From NCBI GenBank assembly GCA_023079485.1, contig CM041083.1:140505052-140569051 (forward strand): a stretch of DNA of 64,000 bases, read 5' to 3'. A program made the translations under genes and the position numbers. The DNA is from Archilochus colubris. Lineage: Eukaryota > Chordata > Aves > Apodiformes > Trochilidae. The notes beneath the pieces were generated by a model. The model was not told the origin of the DNA. It did no database searches and saw only the letters and a list, made by a program, of their open reading frames with translations. This document shows, in pieces, positions 25,101 to 38,322 of the stretch (positions within the stretch are counted from its first letter, which is position 1; each line of letters opens with the position of its first letter).

Positions 25101-28100
25101 CTTGTGCTGCCAGAGACTTGATTTCCACTGAGATTCCTTCAAGATACACCATAGTAACAGAGTCAGCCCTGCCTATACTGTCTGTATGCACAGTTCTTTT
25201 TTTTCCTCAACTAGAAACAACCTGAGATTTATTTGAAAGAGCTAATTTCAGTCTTCCCTTTTTTTTTTTCTAACTAAGTGCTGATCCTTGTGAAATGAAT
25301 GATTTGGAAGTTTTGACTCAACTTTCTAGAATAAAAACTGAGCAACACAAAAAGGATTATTTAAATCCAGTTAAACGTGTGGACAGTAACCAAGAGATGG
25401 AAAAAGTACTGCCCATACTGTGAATCCATCCATCAACACAGATGAGGTCTGACTTGGCAGGTTCAGGAGGTAAGAACACCAAACAGTTTGAAGTCATTGG
25501 GAAATGTAGCTACTAGAACAGAAAAGCTTCAGTAATTGCACAGGTGTTTTAGTAGGTTACAGGGTTCCTAGAAAACAATAGAGGAGCCATCTGTGAACGG
25601 GAAAAGTAAAACTTAATTTCTTTCAATTTAAAAATGCAATTTCTGAAAGTCATCATTTATGCCCTCTGTAAACTTATCTCTTTTCAAAACCCAGAGAGTC
25701 TGTAACCAATCAGTGCAAACTTCACAACATTTGTGCCTGTTAATGTTTCATTGATTTACAGTGAAACTGCTGAAGAAAGGACTGTCTTGGACAGCCATAT
25801 AAATATTAAGTTAATTTCTTGTGAAGGATGGCTGCTGTTACACTAAATATTAAATGAATTCATAATACTTGGACATCTACAATAAATCACTCCTTGGACT
25901 GCATATTAATATCCCATTCCAAATATTTTAATTTTTTTAATATTAAATCCATGGAAAAATACTGGTTGCTCTGAAAGAAATGTGCAGCTTTGCATCACAG
26001 GAGTCATTAATGAATTCCCCCAGCACAAAGAGGAGTTTTAACTTAGTCCCATTTACAGATGGGGAGAGGGGGCTTGAAGGGGTTTAGGTTGAACTCCTGG
26101 TCACAGGAGGTTCAAACCCAATCTGTTTCTCATGAGAGACATCACAGTGAATTATCAGCTCCTGTCAGTCCCTGCTTTGCTTAAAGTGCTCTGAGCAGCA
26201 TCAGCAGAGGATCTGGCAATGTGATACCAGAAGGCTGAGAGCATTTGCCAGACTCAGGGGGAGAAGGGGCTGGATATAGTGTCTAATATCCCAAAGTGGA
26301 TCATATCAGTTCACCTCTAAATATCTTGCCCAAAGCCAGGATGGGGAGGAAGGGGCTTCTTAGGTTTAGACCAGCACACTTAGCAAGTCAGTCACCTCTC
26401 TTTAGAGAACACAGATCTTGGTCTCAAAAGTTTACTAAAATTCTCAATGGACTAAGAAGGGCTAAAAATCAATTCTTTTGTCTTTTGTTAAGTTAGAATA
26501 AACAGTACATTGGCAAGTTCATTACAGCTTTCTGCTATCTGAGGGATAGTAGCTTGAGTGTAGAAATTTACATCGGGGTTAACCATGTAAAGTGGAAGCT
26601 GTTCTTGAAAACAAAATGAATGACTGTCAGATTCATCTTTTTTTAATGTGCAGATGGGTGTGAATATACATGTGTCTCCTTTTTTCCAAAGATTTTTTGC
26701 TTCTATGCCTTAAATGGTCTATGTCACACAACATTTTCCTAATGAAAATTAGCCAAGGTATTTAAATTAGAGGCAAAAATTAGCAAAGCTGCCACCACAT
26801 AGGAATATTAATTGTTCATTATACAGGGCTTTAGTTCACATAGTTATTTTGCATGTGCAAAGCTGCCAATTAAAGAGGCTCAAAGTACTCACTGCTGCAC
26901 AATAGCTGTTTCTCCAGAGCCCCACAACAGTGATTGGATTCTGTCACTGACCTTTAGACACCTATAAATGCATATTGACACACTGTGCTGGGATCATTAC
27001 AGCTATTGTTTCAGTGGCCACAGGGAAAGGAGGGTTTTGCAATTTTGTGAAGAGCTTTAAAATTTGATATATTGATGACAGCAGCTGTATTTCTTAATTA
27101 GAGAGAAATGCTGAAGCAGTTTTCTGGTGCTTCAGGTGAATTCTAGCATTCAGACTGACTGTAGTTCCCACGGTGGTCCCTCCCCATTGTGGAAAGAAGA
27201 TGTTTATCAGAGGCCTTTGGGTCTCTTTTCTATTGTTTACAGGGGGGTTTATTTAGTATTTGAGACCTGATGGAGCCATATGGCCAGTCTCCCTTAGCCT
27301 CCGTGGATTCTGCCTGGATGAACATCTTGGCAGGATGGATCTTTTCATGCTGTAAGTGACAAATGCCCTTTTAAACAGACCATATAGTCAAAATTGATGG
27401 TATGCAGAAGACAGGGATATGGAAGCACAGTTGAGACTCTGCTCCTCAAAAATCAGTGGACGTTGTCTCTGTGATAATAGCTGTGCTTCATTGTAGTTCT
27501 TCCATGTCTTAGCATCTAAGGTATTTCTGTTTTCTTGCCTGTCTTTGACAGCTAAGGAGTGCAAACATGAACTGTGGGAGCAGAGATATCAGATACTCCA
27601 AGTACATTTGCTGTAGTAAATCCAAGCATCTTCTAAAAGCTTATATTTCTCTTATTGTAGCCCTCCTATTCTTTAAAGCTGCTTTGAGAAATTACTTCAG
27701 CAGTCAGCACATAAAAGAACATCATTTTAAACCTTGCATGAGACATTCTGTCTACAGAGAATAAATAAATTACTGGCTTGTATTTCCAAAGAATGTTTCT
27801 GCTTGAAAATAGAGAAATAGTTTCTGTTCCATAAGTATTGCAGTTGCTGAGTTCTTTTTTATCTCCTGGGATCCTATTATAGAACAAATTATCAAATATA
27901 GCTAAACTTCACAGTTCTGTATCTCTGAAGATAGCCTTGGATAATGGCTTGCACTTGTGACAAAAGAGGAAGAAATCTAACAGAACCTTTGCAGAACTTC
28001 TTGTGTCATTAAAAAAATGAAAAGTTTACGACACAGCATCACTGGTTGCAACTCTATCCAAGTGCTGTGCAGCATGAACTGGAGGATGGCAAGGTTCTGC

Positions 28101-29808
28101 ACACAGTCACTCTAACCAAAACCCCTGTCTAGCACCCCTTTCTAGCTGAAGGACATAATATTTGGAATTTGTGTGTCCTTGAGAGAAATACACAGTAGGA
28201 TTTCTCACACTACTGTAAAACCCACAAGGTCAGATGCATTTCTTCAGTAATGCAGGGTGAACTTTTTGTTCTCATATTAATTTTGTTTTCACTCATTACT
28301 CCATGTCAGAAATGCTTGCAGAACTCTGAAACCTCCTTTGCACTGCCACTACAATTGCCAAATGTGAATTATGTGGTCTATCTTCAAACATCAAGGTGAT
28401 ACTTTTATCTTAACACATGAGAAGCAACTCACTTCTAGGAGGGAGACACAAAGAGTTAGAGCTGTGTGATGCAGGGTGTGAAGGGGAGTAGATGCTGCAG
28501 AGAGCTCTTTAGCCACTATCCTGCATCTCCATTCTCCCTCCAGTAAATCTGCGCCAGGTATTAAATTAGGCAGTAATGAGGAGCACTTCTCTTGCAGTGG
28601 GCTGGGATCTAAAACTTCTCCTCAGAGCTTTCTGTTGTCCCAGAAACAGGGCTCATCACACAGTGGGCAAGAAGCAGACCCACGCACAGATTTGAAACAT
28701 TTGCTTTGATTTCCAGTTCTGCACAGAACGGGGAGCAGTGTGGCATTCCGCAAAGCAATCTCCATTTTCCAAAACACTTAAGTTCTACTCTTATACCCAA
28801 AAACATGAGAAAGAACTAAATCTAATATTATTCTGTCATTTGCTCACATAATTTGTTAACAAGTTTCTCACTTCCATTTAAAGTGACAGTGCTCAAAAAG
28901 TTTGCTACACATGCTCAAAGAGTAAGGGGCTTTTTATTAGTAGGGGCTCCTCTACCCAATGGGTGGGTATTTTAGTGTGCTAGTAGCTCAGTAAAATATC
29001 AGTGGTATGTTAATACAGTAAGTCCAATTACTTGGTGTTTCCTATCCAGACCTCAATGCTCTAAGCAAGATAAGATGTGGGGAGTTGTGGCGAGTATCCC
29101 TTTCCATCCCTTTTATCTGTCTTGCAGGTGCCTTCCAGGCCTGTCTCAAGGTCAGGCTGTTGACTGTCTGGGATGTGTTCTCTCTAATTGGAATCTGTTT
29201 TGGTTTTTTTCTAATTCTTGCTGTTTCACTGTTTTGTAAGCCCTATTTTTATTCTGAGCATCTTGTTTGTTGTCTTTTATGTGACCTTTTTTTCCACATG
29301 TGATTTTTTTTTCCCAAAATTGTACTTATTTACTTATTTTACTTTACTTATTATAACTGGCATCACTTGTGCTTTTCAGTAGTTTCTTAGCTATAGGGCC
29401 TGTGTTGTTCACTTACGAGGAGTCTCTGCATTGAGGGACAGGATTCTTCTGGAAGAGAAAGGGTAGCACTTCAGTTGACAGCTTCTCTGCATGGGAATTT
29501 TGTTCCTTTGCTGTCCCACTATAACTGCATGATTTCTCTCAAAAGGCACATGGTCAGAGCCTGGGTGGATTTGAAAATGGAGATAATCTTTGCAGGTCCT
29601 TACTCCACAGAATGTGTTGAAGCCCTGCAGGATGGGGAGTGATTTTCAGAGGAGCTTTATTACCAAAATCTCCAATTCTTCCTGGATCTACCTCTAATCA
29701 TGGCAGTTCTGGGGGGTTCCCTGCCACACACATGAAGATTTTCCAAAAGCAAAACGAAGGGAGTTGGTATGTCTGCTCACTGCTCCTATTTCTTTGTTTC
29801 CTTTGCAG

Positions 29809-30146
29809 AAGGAGAAGAAGAGTGGGCTGCTGAAACTTCTAGCAGGAGCATCAACAAAAAAGAAGTCGCGGTCCCCACCCTCCGTGTCCCCCACGCACGA
29901 CCCCCAGGCAGCCGTCGAAGGAGTCCTGCAAGGGGCTGTGGGACCTGAGCTCTCTTCCCTCTCCAGCCACGGCAGGGCTGGCTCGTGCCCTATTGAGAGT
30001 GAAATGCAGGGAGCCATGGGGCTGGAGCCTCTGCACAGGAAAACAGGCTCCTTGGATTTGAATTTTTCCATCCCTTCTCCTGCCAGGCAGCCCCTCTCTT
30101 CCATGGCAGCTATTCGGCCAGAGCCCAAGCCTTTGCCCAGGGAAAG
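29809..30146 (+). CDS. SH3RF3: SH3RF3 penultimate coding exon (basic segment and phospho-rich linker)
   Basis: This exon encodes 112 full codons plus two bases. It opens KEKKSGLLKLLAGASTKKKS, a basic, Leu-rich segment I recall as a conserved feature of SH3RF1 and SH3RF3. Then comes RSPPSVSPT, a cluster of proline-directed Ser/Thr sites likely to be phosphorylated (inference). The rest is a variable acidic and Ser/Pro-rich linker containing HRKTGSLDLNFSIPSPARQP and ending RPEPKPLPRER. The acceptor is TTCCTTTGCAG ending at 29808. The donor is GTAAGC at 30147, which splits the final Arg codon AG|G, completed by G at 40248. No cysteine-rich or catalytic motif is present; ubiquitin-ligase activity resides in the RING finger encoded upstream of the window. 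Confidence 0.9.
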
Positions 30147-32769
30147 GTAAGCAGTGTTATCTCCTGAGGTCACCTGTATCCTCAGGAAGCATTTGGAGGA
30201 GGGCTATGGATTTAACTTGCTGAAGGGTTGGTGGAGTTTTTGTTGCTCTGCAAATTGGCCGTAGGTGGCTCAGCTGCCTTTAAGATAGACAGGGCTTACA
30301 TGCATCTGCCTACTGAAAATCATTTGACACACAGGGCAGTTTTGATGTTTTATTGCTTTAAAAAGTGGTGAGCAGCACCTGTCCATGGAACCATACAGCC
30401 CTGGTCTGAATATGGAGGACAACAGTGCTATCTCATCCCAAAGGGTGTAAATGCTGTTGGCAAAGGCCACTTTTTTGATGGGATTCTGATGTTTTAATAA
30501 ACTTGTGGGGTTGTAAACCCCACATGTGGAGTATCCAGCCAGGGACAACATGGGTGATGTGTTTGCTCATCAAGGCCCTTTCTGGGCTGTTCCACAGTAC
30601 CAGAGACTCTTTCAAATTCTCCGTGCTTAGGATATTTACAGGTACTCCCATGTTCAGTGACCTGTTACAAAAAATGCAGCTCATTTCTTGAGAGGAATTT
30701 ACCATTGATTCTGGAGTTCATTTCAGCAGCCTGCACTGCACTTTTGTACCTGAGAGTAGCTGACCTTTCAGACCTGTAGCTGACCTGCCAAACAAAAGCA
30801 GATGGAGAGAGATATAACAGATTAGAAACAGAAGTACAGAAAAGAGCTAGGTCTCCATGTGCAGAGTCATATTGGCTTCAGGTAAATATTTTCAACAAGA
30901 CTGCAGCTTGAGTACTGGGAAGGGAGCAGATAATGCACTGATACGATGTAACTGAAGTGCTTTCCACTCAAAAAGTGGTGGAGGAGAATATTTTTTTTTT
31001 ATATACAAGCATTAAGAAGGTTTCAAAAAGGAGCCTAGGGACTCTCTGTAGTTGATATATAAAGCAATTTTGGAACAATTGTAAAGTTCCAGAAGTCTAA
31101 AAGAAACTATTTTTTTCCTAGTGTATGAAAGAGGCCAAAGGCAATGGACTGGGCAAGCCACTTGACTGTGAGTCCCATTGGAGTCATAGAGCAGATGATT
31201 CAGGGCATGGACAGTTTATACCTTACACAGTGTTTTAGTGAATGCAAGTTGAAGGAAGCTGGGAAGGTAACGATGATGTTATAACAAACTTAAACTTTTC
31301 TAAGATGTCTGGTTTGGGTCATAAAATTTCTTGCTCAGTAAACTGTACACAACTGATACAGCAGGTAGTAAGTGGACTGGAAATTCATTTGCTGGCATTA
31401 CATCTGATTCTAGATCAGAAATCACCAGAAAATCATTGTGCACATATGCAGAGTAGCCCAGCAAGAGCTGGGTGTTAGATATGCACTCTCCAACATAAAA
31501 CCTTTGCTGTTGCAAATGGGACTGAAATGGGAGGTAGGTGACTCTGTTGGTACAGAGCTAATTTAACACATTGGTAAGAATAACAGGGAGTAACAGTATA
31601 TTTCAAAACAGACAAATCTAAGGCATAGTGGATTGGCTTCTGTGAAGCATCACAAGAAAGATGCAAAATAAAAGAATATAGTTGCAGTGATCAATACAGG
31701 GAGCTTTGGTAGACCTGGTACAGAGCAGGCTTAGGAATGACTTGGTAACAGTCTGTAGGAGTCTGCAGACAGGACAGACAAGCAAATATTTTTGCCCTAT
31801 ATTGGGCATTTTATCTAAGACGAATGCTGTTGTTCAAGCACAGCATCTCAACTTGAAGCAGAAATAAATACAGGTAAGTCCTGCAGCATTGTAATGAAGG
31901 CAGGGAGAGCAGAATATCACAGGGGTCTCTTATCCTTAAAATCCATTAAAAAGCAATTTAGCAAAAGAAGTGAAAAAACAGTCCCTATTTAGGTGCACTT
32001 AATTTGGTCTGCATCAGTTTAGATTAATGCTATAAGAAAAGGTAAACCAATATAAACCAGATTTAGCTCCAGTGTAACTAAATCAGTGGGATGCTGCACC
32101 TTTAGTTAACTGTAGCCATGAAAAGAAGTGGGGAAGAACACTCCCTGACATCTCCAGATCTGGGTGTTGAGGTGCTGCTCTCAAATAGTTACTGTAGAGA
32201 AGTCCAGACACATTAATATGCCAGGAATAATCCCATATCCTACTAATTTCTCAGTTCACCTCAGGATGGGCTAAATAGTGAAGCAGTTAAATGATTACAG
32301 GTTTAAGTAGCAGAATAGAACCAGAGGGACATGGGTTAGCTGTATCTGCTCAGACATGCTGGAGTCAGGAGTAAATAGATATAAACTGATAAAACTGAGT
32401 AAATACTTCCAATTGCAGTCTGGAGTGGTGAGGAACTTACTCAGATTCTAAGCATTTTAATTCCTGAGTCTAAAATCCGAAAATAAGCTATAATTGAAGT
32501 AACCCTAATTATACACAGCAGGAAAGATTCTCTAATTGATTTATGAATTAACTTCCATATCATTGGTGTATCTGCATTCCTTAACTGATCATATGGGGGG
32601 TTTTATGCCCATAATGGGAAATATTAATTACCTTCATGCACTAGGAAGGATAATGCTTAGTCCTGGAATAATCTGAGCAGATACATTAAACACTTGTCTC
32701 CTAGAAATTCATCCCACATCCATCTGTGCTCATTAAATCATCAAATTGCTCAGAAGTACCAAATTATAC

Positions 32770-32792
32770 TTTTTTTTTTTAAAAAAAAAAAA
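32770..32792. repeat. T11A12 self-complementary tract
   Basis: Eleven T bases run straight into twelve A bases, followed by more A-rich sequence to about 32801. The T/A block is a perfect inverted repeat with no spacer. Confidence 0.9.
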
Positions 32793-34464
32793 CAAAAAAA
32801 ACAAGTTATGGTTTTCAAACCACTTGTTCTTTTCACATCTGGCAATGGAGGAACTCACGTTCAACGTCACTCAGCTCCATATTTTGCTTGTTTGCATTTT
32901 GGTGCATTTCATCTGCACGGTAGGAGCAAATCCCCAAGAAAGAAAAGGGAGGAGAGGGGGGGGGAAGAAAAAAAAAAATAAAAAGGTTAGATAAACAGAT
33001 TCAGATGCTGGATGAAATTTTAAAAAGCTGCAAAGCATTTCAGTGCACTTAGCTGTACTTGGCTTTCTGTCTCCCAACGCCCATCTGTGCACAGAGAGGC
33101 AGAGCAATGAAAGATTGGAAGAAGTAGCACATTCCTTAATATTTACGGCATTCGGAATGAGGCTCATGCAGGCAGCAGAGCATCAGTTCTTCTCCCAGAG
33201 ATGTTGAATCCAGCACTCACCACATCCAGGCTACTGGTCAAACCTGAGCAGTGATGCCACTTGCTGTATTGGAGGGACATTGAAAGGCTCTGATCGATCA
33301 TGGCTAAATGCTCATGGCTGAAGGGAAAAAATGCCTATTCTGCTGCCCTTCGTGGGAGCTGCAGACAGTCAGTCAGGAAGGTGAAGTGAGCTTCACTGTC
33401 TCAGAGGTGCTGCTAATGTTTATGCTCTCATTACATTTTTGTGCATGGGGAGAGTGATGAAAACAATTATTTTAGCTTACTCTACTTGCCATTCCAAAAC
33501 CTGGTTGTGGATGGCTGGATAAGAAAAGCAATTGCTCCTAGCTCTTCGGTCATTTAGTCTTGCTATTTACTTTGTTTGCTGGGGTATTTAGAGCCCATCT
33601 ATTCCTTTTGGGTGTAGTTTCACACTGTCAGTTTATAAAATCACCTTCCTTCAGCTGTTCTCTGGCATAAAGCATCCAGCAGTCCAAGCAGCAGAGTGGA
33701 GAAATTTCCCAGGTGGTGTCCTTGTCATTTCATGTTGCAGTGACTGACTGCCATTACTGCCCTATCAGGCTGTGTGTGCCCCACACATTCTTTCCCACCT
33801 CCTGCTCCATCCCATTTCTGACGGGTGCATGGAAACGGAACCAGTACAGAGGTGCACTGTGGCCAGACAGAACCTGAGCCCGAGACTTGCCCAGCCCCCA
33901 CTGATGCTGTCAGCTCGCGTGGCAGAGGGGTCTGTTGCCTGCCTAGGAGTGCCAAAGCAAAATACTTTCCTTGCCACCCCCTTCCAGAAAATAATGACTG
34001 CACATGAAGCAAAACAGGAGAGTTGAGCGTGCACGTGTGTGCTCGTGAGTCATGTTCCCCTCGGTGCCTGGCTCTGTTCCCAGATGAAAACCTGCATAAA
34101 ACATGTCACACGTTGTTGACTCTTTTATAGTAACTGGCACTGATTCTGCCATGTTATATTCTGATGAAGCAGTTGTGTCCGGATTTGCTGTCATAATTGG
34201 TGTATCTGTGCCATGTTTCTATGGTTTTCATGGAGGCTTCGAGGAAGCTGTACCCACAACAGTGCTGCAGAATAAGGTGGGAGTGCTGAGTCTGGCTGGT
34301 CAAACAGACCCCTCCATGTTTCCATGTATCCTTTCTACAAATCAGTGCCACCTGAGAAATTGAGCTCCCAGCTGAAGGATGCATTCAATCATGTGCTTAA
34401 TGCCCATTGACTTCAATTGTGCTGCATACATGTATCTTCTTTGCCAAAAGGGAAAGCTAAGGAA

Positions 34465-34467
<3 letters not shown>

Positions 34468-34497
<30 letters not shown>
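34468..34497 (+). repeat. T30 homopolymer
   Basis: Thirty consecutive T bases. On the minus strand this reads as an A30 tract, but no retroposed element was recognised on either side. Assembly length may be unreliable at this point. Confidence 0.9.
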
Positions 34498-34502
<5 letters not shown>

Positions 34503-37500
34503 CATGGAAAGTGATACTAGAGAAATTACCCCATGAGTAAGTTCTGACTAAACAGTGATATGTATGCACATGATTAGGGGTTTCTCTGGCCTTAGGACTA
34601 GAATTAACCATATCAGAAACTGACTCTTCCAAGATTTCCATCTCAAGGGTAAAAGATCCAACTGATGTTTGTTTTTCTAAGGCTGCTGATTCAGACACCA
34701 TTATATGGTAAAGTGGGCACTGGCTTGTAGGATGGAGAGACACTTTGCAGATCTCTGCAATCTGACAGTAAAAGAATGGAGAAATAGAGCTCCTCTGATA
34801 AGCAAGAGGAGTGGCTAGCTGGGCTAGGTGCCTCATTTTCACTGGTTAGCTGTCCCCCACAAAACTTAAACCCAAGAAACCTGTTTGAGTCACAAGACTG
34901 GACTCCTGAAATATCTTCTTAGAACACAATAGTTTGACAAACAGAAACGTGCATTAAACATCCTAACTCAAGGACTCTAAACTGAACCATGCTGTAGCTT
35001 AGCCCTGCAGATCCAATTTCCCTCACTGGACACTTGTTTTCTTAAGTTTCTTCAGAAGCATCAGTGTCCCGAATGCACATATTTACTAGCTGAGCAGATA
35101 CTAAGTATTTCAGTGCTTTTTTTCCTCAGCCTAAGCCAAGCCTTTAATTAATGATTAGTTCTGATCAATACTGCTCCATGCCTGTCTGTGCACGCTGACA
35201 GGGAGAGCTTGTGTGAGTAATTTAGCCCAGACAACTGACTCCTAGGCAGCTTGGATACAGGAGATGAGTTATCACTCTGTGGAAATTCTGGCATAAGACC
35301 TTGCAGCTGGAGGAGTTAAGGGAGCCACTTTCCCTCCACCTGCACTACTCTTGAGTTTTGCTGTGGTCACTTTACTCAGCATCCTCCAGCCTCTGCAAAA
35401 GATGGGATGGTTTTGGCAGCCACACTTCTCTTCCATGTCAGAGTCCTGACTCACATCCAGAGCAGGGCATTTTGTGCAGTAAATGAGGCAGACATCCTAC
35501 GGGAAAAATAGTATGCAATCATGGAATGAAACATTATATTGCATGTAAGCAAAAGTGAAGTAATGGACAATTTCTTCACGGGATTATTTCTTCGTCTCAG
35601 ATGCATGGGTGTGAAACATTCCTTTTCTCTTAAGGTGGTGGATGTATTTTTGCATATACATACATGACACTTTTAACCATCTTGCTTTCTTAAAGGAAAC
35701 AAAACAAAAATTTCCATCATGTAGCATCCATTTGAGGTTAGGAGTCTTAGCTGTCCCTTCCAGATGTCAAAGGGAGAGCTGGGTGGGAGAGGTGTTTCTT
35801 TTAACTGTGAGGACAAGTGCTATGAAGACAAGGGGCAGGGGCATTCCCAGGTCTTTGCTGACAGCAGGGGGACAGTGATGATGGACCCATTCCTATGTTT
35901 CACTGAGTTAATTGCTGCCAGGGTCCCTATTCCACCCTCAGCCCCAGTGCCAGCCTCTATCCATACAGTGTCCTGCTCCATGGGATGTCAATGTCCCAAC
36001 CCCAGGCTCCCTCTCACCAAAGCTTTTTGCTCTCCTGAACTCAGCTCAGCACAGCTGCCTGTTCAGCATCCATACCCAAACTATCTGTCAGGACTTCCAG
36101 TTGTCATTCATCACGGTCCCATTTCTTCCTCAGATCCCTGTTTTTCTCCCATCAGCCTCCCTCTCCCTCCACCCCCTACCTCACCTTTCCTCACTGTCCA
36201 GATCTCTGAGGTTGCCCATCCTTGCTGATATTACTCACAGCCTCTACTCATGTATTTTTACTTGGGCACCAAGGACCATTCCCAGGCCACTGCCCCAGAG
36301 AGTCTCCTCCAGGGATGTAGTGCCTAACCCAAGGATGCCACAGCAGCCATCAGTGGGGAAGTCCAGCATCAAGTCTGTGTCCTGAGAGAAAAACACAAGA
36401 TGTGCCCGATGCTGAGAAAGGAAGACTCTGAGATCCTGCACAGTTAGGTCGTGTTGGAGAGTGAATCAGCAGAGATTTTACATTCAGTGCTTACTTCCCA
36501 ACCTCAGCTGAGAATTTATCATTTTGGGACAGTTTGAATGCTTTTAATCTTGACAAGAGCAGATACTTTTTCTGAAGGAACACCATCCTTGACAAATCAG
36601 CAAGGTCACAAGGTTTTGCTCTCAAGTATGGGAATACCAGAGCAGCTTGTGGAAGCACTCACCTGGGTCCTGATGGTGCTGCAAAAGCATCCTCACATTG
36701 TTCCTTGAGGTGATGGCACCATTTGATCTGAATGTGGGACCCTCAACCTAACACAGACAACTGATATGGAGAGTTCAGGCCAAAACAGTTAATATTTGGC
36801 AGGATTACAACTATCTGAGAATGTGATTTAGAATAGAAAACACCAAACACTGTTAATAGGCAGAGGTGGTTGCCACACTTGACATCACAGTTGTTGCCCA
36901 GCATTTTAAAAAGTGTAAAATTCAGAGGCATAACATGATGCTGACAAAACTGAGAGGGCTCTGAGATCCATCAAAAATGCAAGGAAGCAGTTTGGTATAA
37001 GAAAACCTAGGATTTTACAGTTGCTTTTTCTCAAGGAGGGGAAAAAAGGGCAAATGAAAAGGGTAGATATAAATAGAAGTTTACAGAACTGCCTTTTTGA
37101 GAGTGGGAGAGGATATTTGGGAGAAGAAATTTTTTTTTTTATGCCAAAAAAATACGGCTAGTATTTGCAGTTCAGTTCCAGAGGATAACCTAGGCTGAGA
37201 TGCCACCTGGAGGTCTGGAGGGGTGGCACAGCAGCCACCGGCTGCCCTCTTCAGACCTCACTGGGCTGCCGCTCCTAGGCCCCCCTTCAAAAGTGTCTCC
37301 TGGAAAAAAGTATAGCATCTTTTTCCATCTCTCACATAGGATTTCTTAGCCGATTTGCAAGGACTTCCATATCAAAGAGCTCTTTATTCTATCAAAAACA
37401 TTGGAGTGCCATCTTATAAGATACTGTAGGTAATGGAATTTTATGGTAGTATTTAGAGTTTTCTTAAATGGGGAGAAGTGCCTTATTTGGTAATGTAGTG

Positions 37501-38173
37501 ACTGAGATCTGTTTTTCTAAAGCTCAGAGGGGATGCTGTGAAGAACCCCTTTTACAAGAATGAGCACATTCTGGTTAAGCATGCTCACCTCTTTCCTCAT
37601 GTGAGCCATTTAGGGACTAGCAGCTCCTCACTGCTAGGATGTAGCCTGGTTTTAAAAGGATGATCCTGTGCTTAAGGTATGACATGAGGTGTTGGAAGTC
37701 CCAGCTGAGCCTTTGGGAGAACCTTCCTCACAATACCACCTTTTTCTTTGCTTCCGCTTCCTGATCTGCCCAAAGAACCTGTGAGTACCCCTACACCACC
37801 CAGCTGCTCTTGAGGTCTGACCCTCTTCTTCCTCAAAGCTGATTGAGATCCTGGGGAAGAGCTACAGTGCTCAGTGATTGTGTATAGAGTTGCAAGATCT
37901 GAAACTTGTCATCATCTTAGCTGCAATTGTTCCACTCTGATAATTTAATTAATCAACACTGCATCAGAGTGTTTGAAATAATGTGTGTATTCATTTGCAT
38001 AATGGCTGTAATTGGCAAAACTTCATAATATAAATGTAGCAGTTCCACAGATGATAACTTGATAGACCATAATCCTGCAGCCAGCCAGCAGCACGTGTCA
38101 ACCTTGTCTACAGAGGAAGGAAGTTACAAGAAGATTATTGACCAAGGGACAGAAAAGACCAGCAGATTTTTCA

Positions 38174-38322
38174 TGGATGCCCCCTCCCTGGAAATGTTCC
38201 AGGCCAGGCTGGGTGGGTCTTTGGGTTACCTGATCTAGTGGAAGGTGTCCCTGCCCATACAGTGGGGTTGGAACTAGGGGATCTTTAAAGTCATTTCCAA
38301 CCCAAGCCATTCTGTGATTCTG
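38174..38322 (+). mobile_element. CR1 LINE 3' fragment
   Basis: A short CR1 3' end in gene orientation. It contains 'ggatgccccctccctggaaa', 'ggtgtccctgcccata' and 'tcatttccaacccaagccat', ending in 'tctgtgattctg'. It is truncated just before the end of ORF2. Confidence 0.9.

Larger units (their letters stand above)
5425..29808 (+). other. SH3RF3: Large intron of about 24.4 kb (SH3RF gene)
   Basis: The intron runs from donor GTAAGG at 5425 to acceptor TTCCTTTGCAG ending at 29808, with both flanking exons in phase 0. It holds younger CR1 fragments at 6.9, 17.5 and 20.2 kb, older CR1 copies at 15.1-16.6 and 21.7-22.2 kb, one LTR at 15.8-16.4 kb, a GGGAT array at 13.0 kb, T-rich tracts, and long stretches of unique AT-rich DNA. 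From about 22.2 to 29.8 kb I see no repeat family and no convincing exon. One exon-like segment at 16857-17021 is listed separately. Confidence 0.8.

Noticed and set aside
34342..34842. 166-codon open frame on the minus strand
   Set aside because: It runs through the T30 tract (a poly-Lys run in translation) and has no domain-like pattern.
35764..36385. Overlapping 154- and 157-codon open frames
   Set aside because: They are two frames of the same C-rich, stop-poor intron sequence, rich in Pro, Ser and Leu, with no known family.
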